Below are positions 11,577 to 22,495 of a stretch of DNA of 64,000 nucleotides, piece after piece. The position numbers and the translations under genes are program-made. Position 1 is the first letter of the stretch. Each line of letters begins with the position of its first letter. The notes below the pieces were generated by a model that was given only the letters and a program-made list of their open reading frames with translations, ran no database searches and was not told the origin of the DNA. The stretch is from Fasciola hepatica. Its lineage: Eukaryota > Platyhelminthes > Trematoda > Plagiorchiida > Fasciolidae. The stretch covers positions 12,603,501-12,667,500 of the forward strand of contig CANUEZ040000020.1 in assembly GCA_948099385.1 (NCBI GenBank), in the 5' to 3' direction.

Positions 11577-13275
11577 ATTGTTTTCGTTACATTCATTGTG
11601 GACTTATTGTCCATGAACCAGGGAAAACCAAGAGATGATAATGATTTGACATTGATGATGCAACAAGAACACTATACCATCAGCACTACTAGATATTCTC
11701 CGTGCTGGCATGGTCAGTGTTTTGCTTTAGATTATATGCACACAACTTGTTTTAGACTGACGAAACTACCAGTAAGCATCTGGCACAAAGGTGGCTCGGA
11801 GAAAAATGTACCAAGTGACTGTACAAATCTATGTCACGTCAATAGGTGATTGATCGCCATGAAGCCTTTTGGATTTCCGCGTGAATGCTGACCATTTTCG
11901 TAGGCCGATGCACGAAAACATCAGAATTTCGTAGTTTTTTTGCTAGATTTGCTGTCTCTGTCTCTCAAGGGTATTTTATTTAGGAGATATGTAGCAGAAC
12001 CTTAGGAAATTTCCCGAGTTTACCTACGCCTTTGTCAACAATTCCAGGAGCTCTTCTAAAAATCACCGATTTTCCAAGAATTGCGTCTTTTCCAGATAAA
12101 GGCAGATAGAGTGGCCAGTAAATACATCAAGAGCGGTAATTTTCTCAAAAATAGTAGTGGAAAACGCGGTATGTAGGCGAACAGCAGACGCGACTAATTC
12201 CCAAAGAAGATAGCTGTATTGTACGGGGAGATACATTTATTGGAACTACGCAAATTGTGCCTGTCAAATTTCCAATAAAACCATGTGAAAGTATATTAGT
12301 TTTTGGAACTATTTGAAGACAAAACCATCTGTACGAACATGGCAACCTGATTTTAACTTAAAATGTAATCATGGTAGAATTTTATTGCTCAATAATTTAG
12401 CGTAGTCGAAATCGTTGGTAGGTTGTCGACGTTTCGGTCACCACGGGTAACCTTTTTCGAGACTGGTTTTACAACCGGTTTTCGACTACGCTGTGTTATT
12501 GAGCAATAAAATTCTACCAAAACATTTCACATGGGGCATCGATTTTTCGATACACTTCGAACCGATCTCGGTTCTGACACATTGAAGTGTAATCAGTTCA
12601 CTTTCTGTTGTTTATAGTGATAATGATGAAAACTGAAATAAGTTCAGCTGACCACACGGGACTTTTTGAAACTAATTCATTTGGAGGAAATATTGTCGTA
12701 TTAGAATTTTCGAGGTGTCAACGGAAATCAGCCGCTAAGAAAATCAGGTCAGTAGTGGATGCGCAATCATATTTTATTAGTTTAATGACCTGTCAGATAC
12801 CATCAGAAAGGGGAAATTCCCCGATACTACTTCACACTTTTTATATTTTTACTAACCTGCTTACTTATGTGTAAAATGGGACGGGTATATAACTGATAAC
12901 ATCGAAGACCCACCGTGCTATTAAGAATAACCGGCAACCCGACCCTATCGAGAGACTTGGAGTGGATAACCACCTAAGATCCCCATTGCTCGGGTTTGGT
13001 GGTAATCTGGGTGACAGAAAACACGAAACTGCTTAGAAGGGCTGAAGTGATAGCAATTAGAAGATGGAAACCAGCGTTGTGAAGACAGAAAGATCTGTAC
13101 GTGACATCATATTTACCACGGTGAGACACACATTCGTATATAAACTGTCACACCAATTGTTTTCTGTAGTATGCACCGTGTAGAGATGCAGCAAAATCGT
13201 CCTGGACATAAATCGTGCAATATTATAATTCTGATTTCTCTTTTCGAATTACTGTTTACCGCAACTGTTGTTTAA
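11577..13275 (+). CDS. p24-like gene C
   Basis: Exons: GOLD-a about 11577-11712 (ends phase 1), fused link plus GOLD-b 12618-12747 (phase 1 to 2) and last exon 13170-13275 (phase 2 to stop). All three junctions are in phase. GOLD-a begins with a hydrophobic run (IVFVTFIVDLLS), then TLMMQQEHYTISTTRYSP and CWH(G), with the intron in the Gly-position codon. The second exon reads VIMMKTE, then LFETNSFGGNIVVLEF, in the place of FTFTASKNGTYKFCF. The last exon has about 14 polar residues, then CNIIILISLFELLFTATVV and a stop with no tail. No room is left for the long p24 coiled coil. The 5' end is odd: no ATG precedes the hydrophobic run, and a foldback element abuts it, so the start may have been displaced or lost. 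A second foldback copy sits in intron 1. Donor gtcagt and acceptor ttttctgtag are good. Confidence 0.5.
12372..12583 (+). mobile_element. Foldback (palindromic) element, copy 2
   Basis: Inverted arms TGGTAGAATTTTATTGCTCA and TGAGCAATAAAATTCTACCA span 12372-12519. The tail (ACACTTCGAACCGATCTCGG) matches that of copy 1, and the internal arms include CGTAGTCGAAATCG. It lies in intron 1 of gene C. Confidence 0.8.
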
Positions 13276-13305
13276 ACCTCATGACTTGAAACGCGTAATG
13301 TTGAG

Positions 13306-14769
13306 TGCAACTTCCAAGACGAACACCACCTGCGCATACAACAAATTATCACTGAGTCGTCAAGGATAGCCAAGGTAAGTACTACATGAGGGATTACTGT
13401 CGGAAGGTAAATAATTTTTTATTGTGCTATTCAGTCGCTTGAAATGGTACGCCCACAGATTGCTGGTATGGCATTTACCCTTTTCCAAGTCTAAACCATA
13501 CTTTGGTACGGGATAACAGTTTCATGGTAAAGTCCTTTTGCAGTTGCCACCAAAAATCATGTTTCTGTAGAACCCAAGGTCCAACAAATAGGTTTAAAAG
13601 TACGGCTTTGTATAAAACATCCAGAAACAACATCAAAGTCGTTTACAACCAAATGCCAATTAGCCACCAAGGTCATACACACTCACTCCGATGAGGCTTG
13701 GTATCAACATGAGTGAAAGTAACACGTAAATAGATTCACATGTTTGCTCGATGGTACTTCATAACTTAGTTTTGCAGAAAATCTCGGCCTAAAGACCACT
13801 GATCGTTTCAAGTAATACTAAACTGCGGAAGGCTTCCGTGAGGTGTTTCGAATATTAGCACGAGAAACGAATTCGAAATTTTGCACCAATGTAAAATTTC
13901 TGTAAATTTCCTAATGTTAACTTCATCGGAATACTAATGATCAACGGATGTGATATTCTGATCCGGAACAATCATTTTGTCCATGTCAGTTATCGCGTTG
14001 ATCAGTCGTACGTCGAGAAAGACAATTAGCGACGGATCTAGGAAGACGTCCTATCAATTTAAAAGTGCTAGCAAATAGCGAATGCACAAAATCTTCTAGC
14101 ACGACTGTTTGACATACAATTCCCGCAAAGTTGTACGCAACAAATAAAGTAAATTCTACCGGAGGGAGAAGTGGTCCGAAAAACTGTTTGTTGCAAGATA
14201 ATAAATGGACAAACATCATGATGAGAATGGCAATAATGGGAGAATTCGGAGGTTAGGTTCATAAAGAAAAACGAAAACAAATCCAATAAGTGGATCAGTA
14301 ACAACTTGAGGTTCTGCAGCCCTATAAGACCAAATTTCATTCTGAATCAAATTCCATGGTAAGTAATCATGACAACAATGACATAGGAAACGAAATTGCG
14401 TTTAGGTTCGTACGCTTTTCAGATGTCAGATTTATTTTTGGAATAAAAATGCTGAGTATTCTGTGATTAAAGAGGAAACGTTTTTCTGAATTATTCTGCT
14501 TTGAGTTAGATATCAAGAAGCTCGTGGATGTACTCAAAAAATTGGTCCACAATCAATTCAAGACGGTAAGTTGCAAAACGTATTTACTTGAAAATGGCTC
14601 ATCTTTTGAGTCAAAACAAATATTCCTCTCTTGCTCTTAGCATTTTATTTGACAGCTTCATTAGCATGGAGAAAAATGGTTCAAATAACTCACGTCATTT
14701 TGTAAACTGGTTCGGTCTGTTCAGATAGAAGAAAAACCCAAAGCGTATTCATTGGATGGCATTATTTAG
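13306..14769 (+). CDS. Possible small coiled-coil gene fragment (three short exons)
   Basis: Three phase-0 exons chain in frame: 13306-13374 (69 nt; DEHHLRIQQIITESSRIAK; donor gtaagt), 14506-14565 (60 nt; LDIKKLVDVLKKLVHNQ; donor gtaagt) and 14725-14769 (IEEKPKAYSLDGII, stop). The first two have heptad-like hydrophobic spacing, as in the membrane-proximal coil of p24 proteins. The first acceptor is weak, there is no start exon and no transmembrane segment, so this may be a relic of a coil-bearing family member or chance. Confidence 0.25.
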
Positions 14770-16172
14770 TTCTTATGAATTCGATCGGAAAGTTTCCGAT
14801 TTTTGAACCAAAACAATTCAGTCAGAGTCTGTCGGCATGCAAGGAGAAATCCGTACATTTGTACGTACCTCTCTGTGTTTGTATGTGCATCTGCAAAAGA
14901 AATCGACTGCAAAATAACCTAATCAGTGGTCTCATACATCGAGAGTATATTATTGAGATTAAAATGAAATAGCTCCTATATGGCGAAGATAAACTTGACT
15001 ACTTGAATTAGATGAAGAAGAAAAACAACGATAAACCAGAATTAGTTTAGTCAGAGTAAAACCAGAACCCGAAACAAAAAGTAATACGACTGTTGGTTGT
15101 TGTCTGTTGTGAAAAATTAAGGGAGCTTTTGATAACCAGAGTAACAGCGAAATTCCCCTCGTTACCTTAGCAGACAGTCTGAAACCGAAATTTTATCCAC
15201 GAATGACGGAAAGGAATATTTTCATCGAGTCACCTTGTAGAAAAAGACCCTGTCGGTAAACCACATAGGATGTTTCACGGATCTGCTTGCTATTCTGTTG
15301 ACTAAGTGTACCTAGTCTACACTATCGGATGAACAATACCATCATTCTTTAAGTCCCGCTCGAGTTTTAAATTGCATAGGTAGCCTCCCAAATACGGTGT
15401 ATTTCAGTATCACATCGAAGTAGTGTGTATATCTTCTCCTCATTTGTTGCGTTCGCTGATTAACGTACATATGAACGAAAAGTGAAGAACCACCGACCGT
15501 AAAAAAGATGTGATCATCAAGTTCCTTGTTCTCCAGCTATTTGTTAACTCATCTTCCTTCGTTATGATTAAGTAAAAGTCCGCGAGTTGATTCATTAAAT
15601 TATCTAATAGATTTAGGAAACCAGTTCAGTAAAGCTAACATAGGGTCATGACTAGAGTTTTGATCGAGTGGTTCTTTTGACAAGAACTTTATTACCTGTT
15701 TAAGCCTGATTGGTTTTGAGTTCTTGAGCTTCTACTCAAAGAGAAACACTGATCAGGTGGAACCAAATCAATCACTCGGAGACTTGCGATTCTGAACCAC
15801 ATAGAGCACTCAAGCTTAGGATAACAATCACGGTGTTAGATATTGTTCCTCTGTGGCCCCGGTTTTACTTTGCTACACTTGAATTGAATTATTTGAGTTC
15901 TTTTTAGTCCCAATTCTGAGGCTGAAAGTTACTGCTGCCAACTATCCGTTATAGTCCATGGTGCCGTGGTGGTTATGGTAACAATCATTCCACTGTACCC
16001 ATGTATAAGCATAAAATAAAAAACATCAGGCTCTTAAGACAAGGCAAATTTAACTAATGGTTCGAAGTACTTTTTGGATGTTCTTTCGAATTTCACTTCA
16101 TTGCCTTTACCAAACCAACCCATACAGAAACAATCACCAGTGCCATGAATACGATATTTCATCATAGTGCAG
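14770..16172. other. Gene-poor stretch before gene D
   Basis: No exon is convincing. ATGGTGCCGTGGTGGTTATG followed by gtaaca near 15960 could be a short hydrophobic first exon, but it ends in phase 2 and does not join GOLD-a at 16173. Repetitive dinucleotide-like runs are absent. Confidence 0.4.
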
Positions 16173-17973
16173 AACAGCGAAATGGCCCCAAAAACAAGAG
16201 TACCTCAGTGGCTATTTCTGCATCTTTCCGTTCCAAAGCACACCATCTCTGTAACTGCATTCTATGCTTGATTTTCTCGCGGTCAGGTAGGAGAATATCT
16301 TCCGCGAACTATGTTGGGGGAAATGTCAGCTGACGCGTTTCCATTTCACTGCAAACTACGCATGTGATGATAAGACACGGGGGGAAAAATGTTGCATAAT
16401 TATTGCAAAACTGACAACGTATGGCGAGCTCAAACGAGAAAGCGCAAACTTCAACCCCAAAAAACTGTCTGGATCGAGGTCATTTAGGATTCTGAACAGC
16501 CGAAACGACGATTATCAGAAAATATTTCCGACTACTTCCTACACTATGCCAATAAAAAGCACATTTAATGAAAGATCTTGCATTCAGAAGCCAACACAAT
16601 TTAGGTCGAACTAATCGCTGCACAGTGGTATCCAAATGTCTGTCATTTTCCTCGAGTTGTAGTTCTCACTCATCAGGCTGTCCCTTTTTTGGAAATAAGT
16701 AATTATTGAGTATGGCCAGAGATCACGTTTGGTGGTATATACCAGTATACTTTCCCTCTAACGGAATACGATGAGTTGCTACGGAGCTGAACATCAATAC
16801 GAAGATAGATTTGGAAAGATAGGAATAATCAGATATTTGTTCGACAATCTGATACGAAAATATTTCATTGAGAACGAGAATGACACTGCTTCTTGTGCTA
16901 ACAAACTACTCATCATTCCTTTTTGTTCAATCTGAGTGAGAACACATGTTTTTTTGTAGGACTTACTGTTATCGGTCACTTCGAACCTTAAATATCGTCA
17001 ACTGAGAAGGATGCAACAGGGAAGAAATATTCTCCATATACTTGATCAGCATGATTTTCATCTATCCATTTGTCGGAGAAATTCCTCCAAGGAATTAATT
17101 ATGAGCCGTAATTGTCAACCAGAAAGTAAGTGTAAAAATCTTCACTTCATGCGTTTCTCTATTGGTGAAGCGCTTAGATGTGCTCATAAATGGTCAGTTT
17201 TGTAGGTCCTTGTGATTGAGTTTACGCATCCGTCATTACTGTTACCCACTCCGGAACCTTCCTCCCTTTGGCGTTGATCACCTGGCAATGTTTCTGGAGC
17301 TTTCTCTAGGCTTTTATCGAAAGTTATGTTAAGAATCCCATTTCTGTCGTCAAATTTGTTGTTTGCCGCATCATCAATAAGAAATACGAGGGAAATTAAC
17401 CAAAAACGACTGTCTAAATACGACTTCTTCAAGTTTTCCATAGACAGTATCATTTGTGCGTGATTGGAAGACAATGCGTGAGGTTCCAAGTGAAGTAACT
17501 GAACAGAATTACGAGGGGGAAGTCAATGAATGTTCTGACTACTCTTACGGATGATAGTTTACGATGCAAAATTGATGAATAAGTTCCTACGCATCATTCT
17601 AATATTGATCTTCAGGTTGGACGAAATGCCAGCCTTATATCTAGCCGTCAGACGGTTTACAGTGATAGTCTGAACTGAGGTAAATACCGTCTGGAGATGT
17701 ACGTAGAAATGTAAACACCACAGGTAAGTGCAGATTCCATGCTTATGTTATGCTCACATTTTTATGTCAAGATGACAGCCTGTCTCGTGTAAGTGCATGA
17801 TAAATTTTGTAATCTAATTTGACCGCAACTTAGCGAAACATGATTGGCTTTAACCACAGTTTCTCCATTTAGCCTGGTATACTTTTATGTATGTGTACTT
17901 GTGTTTATACTTCTTCATTCAGAAGCATGCCATATTGAATCTCACTATTACGTCAGCTGGAGAATATAAGTAG
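16173..17973 (+). CDS. p24-like gene D
   Basis: Four exons join in phase: GOLD-a 16173-16286 (1 to 1), link microexon 16677-16698 (22 nt, 1 to 2), GOLD-b 17010-17125 (2 to 1) and last exon 17873-17973 (1 to stop). GOLD-a has SVAISASF, then LCNCILCLIFSRS(G), the donor again splitting the Gly codon of the turn. The link gives CPFFGN. GOLD-b gives HILDQHDFHLSICRRNSSK, where the Cys falls at the spacing of the second p24 Cys (28 residues after the turn Gly, against about 27 in p24). The last exon gives WYTFMYVYLCLYFFIQKH plus a 13-residue polar tail. There is no room for a long coiled coil. A start exon was not found upstream. Confidence 0.5.
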
Positions 17974-18270
17974 TATATGTTGTACCTAATGCTCAGAGAG
18001 TTCGTTTTATGCCTTAGAAACTAGTGTGCTATGCCAGCCATTTCTAGCCAAAGGCGCGAAATAATTTAGAAAATGTCCCTTAGCAAAGCTGTTCAGTCCA
18101 TATTAGCCGTGACTAATAATGATCATCAGAGAACATACAAAAATGGGCTGAGGTACGGGGAAACATTTTGCTTACCGCAGTTTACGTGGATTGCACAAAT
18201 AACTCCCGAGTCACGGACAAGAATTTCCTCACAATAATTTTTGAATATTTGTGTAATTAACGCAGTTAAA

Positions 18271-20242
18271 ATGGTTGCAACTGTAATGGCCAGATTGGAG
18301 GCTGTCATTTTGTGGTTCGTCCTATGTAAGTGTTGGTGCCAGTCGATACACTTGCTGAACCTCGGCCCACGGAGTTTCGCCTTCTTTTATGCTTTTGCAG
18401 GTCACCTACGTGATACTCTCTTCGGAAGAGCATAGCCCCTGCGAGTTAGACAACGTCCCTCGTAAGTGGAGATCCTGTTGCTTGAGTTGCTTTTGTCTTC
18501 AAGGCTAAATTTTTCCATGGTAATGACTTTTATCATGAGATCAAGGAAGAATTTCTCGGTCATCATTAGATCCAATCTGAGTTATCGCGAGACAGACAAT
18601 CGGACGTGAATAGCACAAGTGAATGCCCAGTGATGCGCAACCACTGTTCCAACAGTACAAATACAACTGTTCTGATTTTCAGGTTGCGGAGTAAGCCCAT
18701 CACAGTAATTAGAACAAAAGTTGTAGGCAAACATATGCTTCTGGTGATTTCATCCGCAAGCCATTACAGTCACATTTACATGAAAACGAATTATCACGAA
18801 GAGTTGGAAAAATGTCTTATTGCTTCCGTATGGAGAAATAAGAGGAAGAGGGACGGAAACACGCGAAAGGAACCGGATTACGTAACTGGTGATAATTAGC
18901 TTAAATCATCGCTACATCCGGCCGTGAAACACAGTTGACTGTTGGTCATCGGAGTTGTAGTGCTTGGACTCGTGTTCGCTACGCGCAAAGCTCGGGCTTC
19001 TAGAGGCAGATGATAATTGCTTCAGCCGTTGCTAGTGTCCGGAGCCTAATTGCTGCTGACATCTGTTGTGGGACCCTGTAGACGACTTTAAAGGCAGACT
19101 GGATGTCGAATAAATGCCCAATTTCTACCAAGAGTGCAGCGATTGAATTCGATACTACTTCATTGTCTCCAATTCTAAACCATCGTGGGTGATGTTCTTT
19201 AATGCTTTTTGGTAGCTGTCTTGCTGTGTTCGACTTACTTGCTGAATGAACTTCGTCGGTCACTTTCCAATGGGACAAACAAAGTACGGTTGTAGGGAAT
19301 CGAACGAAAATTTTTGTTCCGTCTGTAGAGTTTATTGATGATGTAAATAATGGAAAATCTAATTGCATTTCTAATATCCAAAGTTCCGCACGGCGAGCCG
19401 GAATCAAACCGACCACGTTCTCATTGATGCACATTTGCCCTACCAGTTTAGCTAACGCAGTACAGACAACCGGACGCGAATTGCTCAAGGTGGATTTGCA
19501 CTGTTGACAGATACTAACCAGTCAAATGAAACTACCGAACAGGTGGTTCCGTGGTTTTTACTGATGATTTGAGTTTGAATATTGCATGATGAATCATTTG
19601 AGAATCAAACTCAATTTCCTGCTACTAAACCTGGAAAAACAGCCATGATTTGTAGATTGTTTGTGACGTAACGCCTTGGTCGTCACTTCAGCGAATCCTT
19701 TCATAACAGGAGCCTGCAGCAATATAGGTGGCGGATAATAACCGCCCAGTGTCGGCGATGGCAGAATAAAATAAAGTTCAGTGTCAGTGTTTAACAAACG
19801 TTTCACACCTAGCTCAGATAACCCGGTGATTGGGTGTTTGACCTACAATGGTCCACCCCTGATTCAAGTCCCATCTGGGGTTTGGCAGATATACACCGTG
19901 GAGGATTCCTAGTGAAGATGAAAGAGTAGGGCAGTGAATCCATGATTTTCAGTGGTGATTTGAACGTAACTGTTGCATAATGAATCACTTCTAAATTGGT
20001 ATGGCAAATGCCCGATGAGCTGAATATCGTTTTATTGACTCCGGCTCGAGGCATAGATGCGACAAATGCAGGTCGATATTTCATCACCCGCGATGTTCCG
20101 GCAGCTTAAGCCATCAAAATATTCTACAGTATTATCATATTCGATAGACGGCCAGCTGAAAGTTCTTGGTCTGTCAGTCAAGATTAAATTGGCTGAAAAT
20201 CTCAGCTATAAGCAGTTTCCAGGATTTCTTTTTATAGAATAA
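18271..20242 (+). CDS. p24-like gene E, complete model with signal peptide
   Basis: Exon 1 is 18271-18325: ATG in AAAATGG context and a textbook signal peptide ending VILWFVLC, phase 1 out, donor gtaagt. GOLD-a is 18375-18461 (1 to 1; VTYVILSSEE, CELDNVP). Link is 18540-18558 (19 nt, 1 to 2; QGRISR). GOLD-b is 18683-18827 (2 to 0; ITVIRTKVVGKHMLLVISS, the pattern of FTFTASKNGTYKFCFSN). Last exon is 20105-20242 (0 to stop; YSIDGQLKVLGLSVKIKL), with AATAAA overlapping the stop. Introns 1-3 are short (49, 78 and 124 nt). Intron 4 is about 1.3 kb and has taken in two SINE-like repeats. The hydrophobic segment of the last exon is weak for a membrane anchor, so the protein could be secreted. GOLD-a could alternatively start at 18401, but only the 18375 acceptor keeps phase. 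Confidence 0.5.
19000..19490 (-). repeat. tRNA-derived SINE with long body
   Basis: On the minus strand, TTAGCTAAACTGG (A-box-like) at about 19443-19455 and GGTTTGATTCC (B-box-like) at about 19401-19411 are spaced as in a tRNA. A minus-strand frame of 162 codons runs through head and body (19000-19488), with a reading that is not protein-like in the tRNA part. It lies in the last intron of gene E. Confidence 0.6.
19806..19995 (+). repeat. tRNA-derived SINE-like repeat
   Basis: The plus strand has CCGGTGATTGGGTG (A-box-like) and, at tRNA spacing, CTGATTCAAGTCCC (B-box-like). The tail TGGTGATTTGAACGTAACTG... at about 19950-19995 resembles 19560-19605, suggesting two related insertions in one intron. 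Confidence 0.55.
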
Positions 20243-20243
20243 A
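20238..20243 (+). terminator. Poly(A) signal of gene E
   Basis: AATAAA overlaps the TAA stop (20240-20242) of the proposed last exon of gene E. Confidence 0.45.
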
Positions 20244-20629
20244 ATATTCATCACTTAAACAATATGCAAGCATACTATGTCTTAAAGAGTATTCTGGTTA
20301 GAATAAAATCGAAATATAAAAGCAAATAAAAACTTTATCAGCAAGCGGTCAAACCGGAGACTTCCGAAATAATGATAATCAATAAACATTCTAAATCTTA
20401 TAGATCGTAGACAGATTTGACCGATTACCGAAGGTGATTGAGAATGAATCACACCGAAGTTTGATGGGAACGCAGACTCAACTTGACAAGAAGAGTACAA
20501 AACCACCGGCTGATTTTAATGGCAGATTCAAGTCAAACCGTCTTTCCGTTTTGTTACTGGATCATAAAATGTAAGGTAGACTAATAGATGACCTGTAGTG
20601 AAATTTCGTTAACTGGATTTATCACACAG

Positions 20630-20700
20630 CTTGACTATGACAGCACATTCTTCCCCATCCATGATTCGTGCTACAGTTATTCGGAGGCTGCTACGTCTAG
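20630..20700 (+). CDS. Unassigned candidate exon (perhaps start of gene F)
   Basis: The exon lies between acceptor atcacacag and donor ctag|gtgatt. In one frame ATG at 20637 opens 21 codons rich in Arg and Leu (MIRATVIRRLLRL), ending in phase 1 like other first exons. It is too basic for a typical signal peptide. In phase 0 the exon is also open (LDYDSTFFPIHDSCYSYSE). The remainder of 20243-21089 shows nothing I can support. Confidence 0.2.
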
Positions 20701-21089
20701 GTGATTCCTCCGATACCTTTAATCAGTTAAAAGAAATTCCGCTCAGAACTATGTGAGTGGTGAAAGGATGAGTTCGCGCATTTCTTCTTCTGCGTTGACT
20801 GAATAACGTAATATTATATCGCTCAAAGTGGTGCTTCGAAGAAGAAATTAATAGATGAACTTGTTTGGAAATATCAAATGGACTGCACTTAACCTTTTTC
20901 TCTGGGATAACAGAGCCTTTACATAACATGATTCATCATGAAGTGTGAACTTCAGAATACCATAGAGATCCATACAAACACTTTATAGATGGTACTTGAA
21001 AGTTCACATTGATTGACAAATAATATGTAAATATCCAATCCCCTAGCACTCGCACTCATTTAGTGTTCAAGCTCTCTGTATTGTTTAAC

Positions 21090-21800
21090 GGTATTCCTTC
21101 TCGCCAGATGTTGTTGGGGACTGAGTTGGCCCAACGCCAAACCCTTCAGTGTCCGGGAAGACTATGAACCAGATAGACCAGTTCTGTTACCTGGGCAGCA
21201 GCTTTTTACTCGAAGACCGAGTATCGGATGGAGTGTCTTCGAATATATAGAAGGCTCGTTTGGCAATTACCAACCTGAGTCATCTGTGGCGTCGACATGA
21301 CATCCGTTTACCTATCGAGGGTCGAGGGTAAGCTGCGGCAGTCAGGCCCGCCCTTCTATGTGGTTCAGAGACACGACCACTGCAGGTAGAGGATATACGA
21401 AGATTGTCGGTATTTGAACACCGATGTCTTTGTAGCATTGCTCGAATCTGGTGGGATCACCGTGTAAGCAGTTCTGAGGTTTGGCGGAGAGTCTTAGGTT
21501 CACGAACCAAATCATTGGATGAAACACTTGAGCTCACCAGGCTAATGTGATTGAGACATGTGTTGCGCATGTCCCCTCGGCCAGCGATGTTTAATAAGGC
21601 GGATACTAGCTGGAAGATAAATAAGGGTGGTCAGTCTACGACGTGGAAGGAAGGCATGAAAAGCCTAACTAGTGGACTTGGCCATGTAGGGCTTCTTAGG
21701 CTTCCTGTGTGGGGTCCAAGAAACTCTCCCACTCTAAGGTTAGATACAGTGGGGGATATAGCTAGTTACCGCGATTAGTTGAGCTCTTACGTCCACAAAC
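21090..21800 (+). mobile_element. Decayed non-LTR retrotransposon, 3' end of reverse transcriptase ORF
   Basis: Frame-broken but readable end of a LINE reverse transcriptase. It shows CYLGSSF, SHLWRRHDIRL, AAAVRPALLCGSET, IRRLSVFEHRCL and LRHVLRMSPRP, the usual order of the C-terminal region in RTE/Jockey-like elements (F-x-YLGS, the K-x-R-VY region, then LRW-x-GHVLRM). At least two in-frame stops (after SNI and in the K-x-R-V region) show it is dead. A 3' UTR-like T-rich tract follows to about 21880. It is most likely inside the 5' part of gene F. Confidence 0.85.
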
Positions 21801-22106
21801 TTTATTTACCAACTTGACCACAATGTCTGAATTTCTCCTAGTACTCCTGTCGTACTCTTTTATTTTTCATTATCTCCTACTGAGATTGTCGTAAAGAGGT
21901 AGCCACCACAACCACCGCACCCAGGACAGAGTTACTCTTTGTTTGAACTGGATGGCTTCGTTGTAAGTAAGCTGCCACAGAGAAGTCGTCCATAATAGGA
22001 GTCGACAACAGTGCAGGCATTCTGTGCTAACATTCAAAGTCTATGTCAGAAGGGTATGATATTATGCATTACACAAGTCTAACAAACCTTTGAGAGCCAG
22101 TCTCGA

Positions 22107-22180
22107 AAGCCTTGTGGTTAAAGTGTTCGACTCCCAATCGTTCACTCCGAGTTCGAGTCCCTGTTAGGGCTCAACGGATG
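22107..22180 (+). repeat. tRNA-derived SINE head
   Basis: The plus strand has CTTGTGGTTAAAGTG (A-box-like) followed by GAGTTCGAGTCCC (B-box, near-perfect) at tRNA spacing, ending in GGGCTC. The segment closely mimics a tRNA gene but lacks a clear cloverleaf. Confidence 0.65.
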
Positions 22181-22495
22181 TGCACTGCCGCTAATTCCTA
22201 ACAAGGAAGAAGCAAACGTAGAGTGTTTCCATGGATTTCAGTCATTCGAACTTTCACAGTACATGACGGATGACAATACACTACAGATCTGTTTCGTTCC
22301 GTGATACAGAATTTGTAATCGAGAAATTGAAGTACACATTTTGGTGTTCACGTTTAATTATTCTCCATGCGAAGTACTTTTTGACGATAACTCTTAGTTT
22401 TCTATAGTAACTGCCTAGCATCTACCCAGTAAGCGGAATGTCGCAGGTTTGAGTCAGCCTCGTGCTAGTGGACCTTGGAATGTGAAAAATGTCAG

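Noticed and set aside
18271..18435. Reading 18271-18325 as a transmembrane exon spliced to 18401-18435 (tail HLRDTLFGRA)
   Set aside because: It is plausible as a p24 tail, but the ATG context, the position after gene D's own last exon and the in-phase GOLD exons downstream make a signal peptide the better reading.
19000..19488. 162-codon minus-strand ORF
   Set aside because: It runs through a tRNA-like SINE head with A and B boxes, so it is repeat-derived and not a gene.
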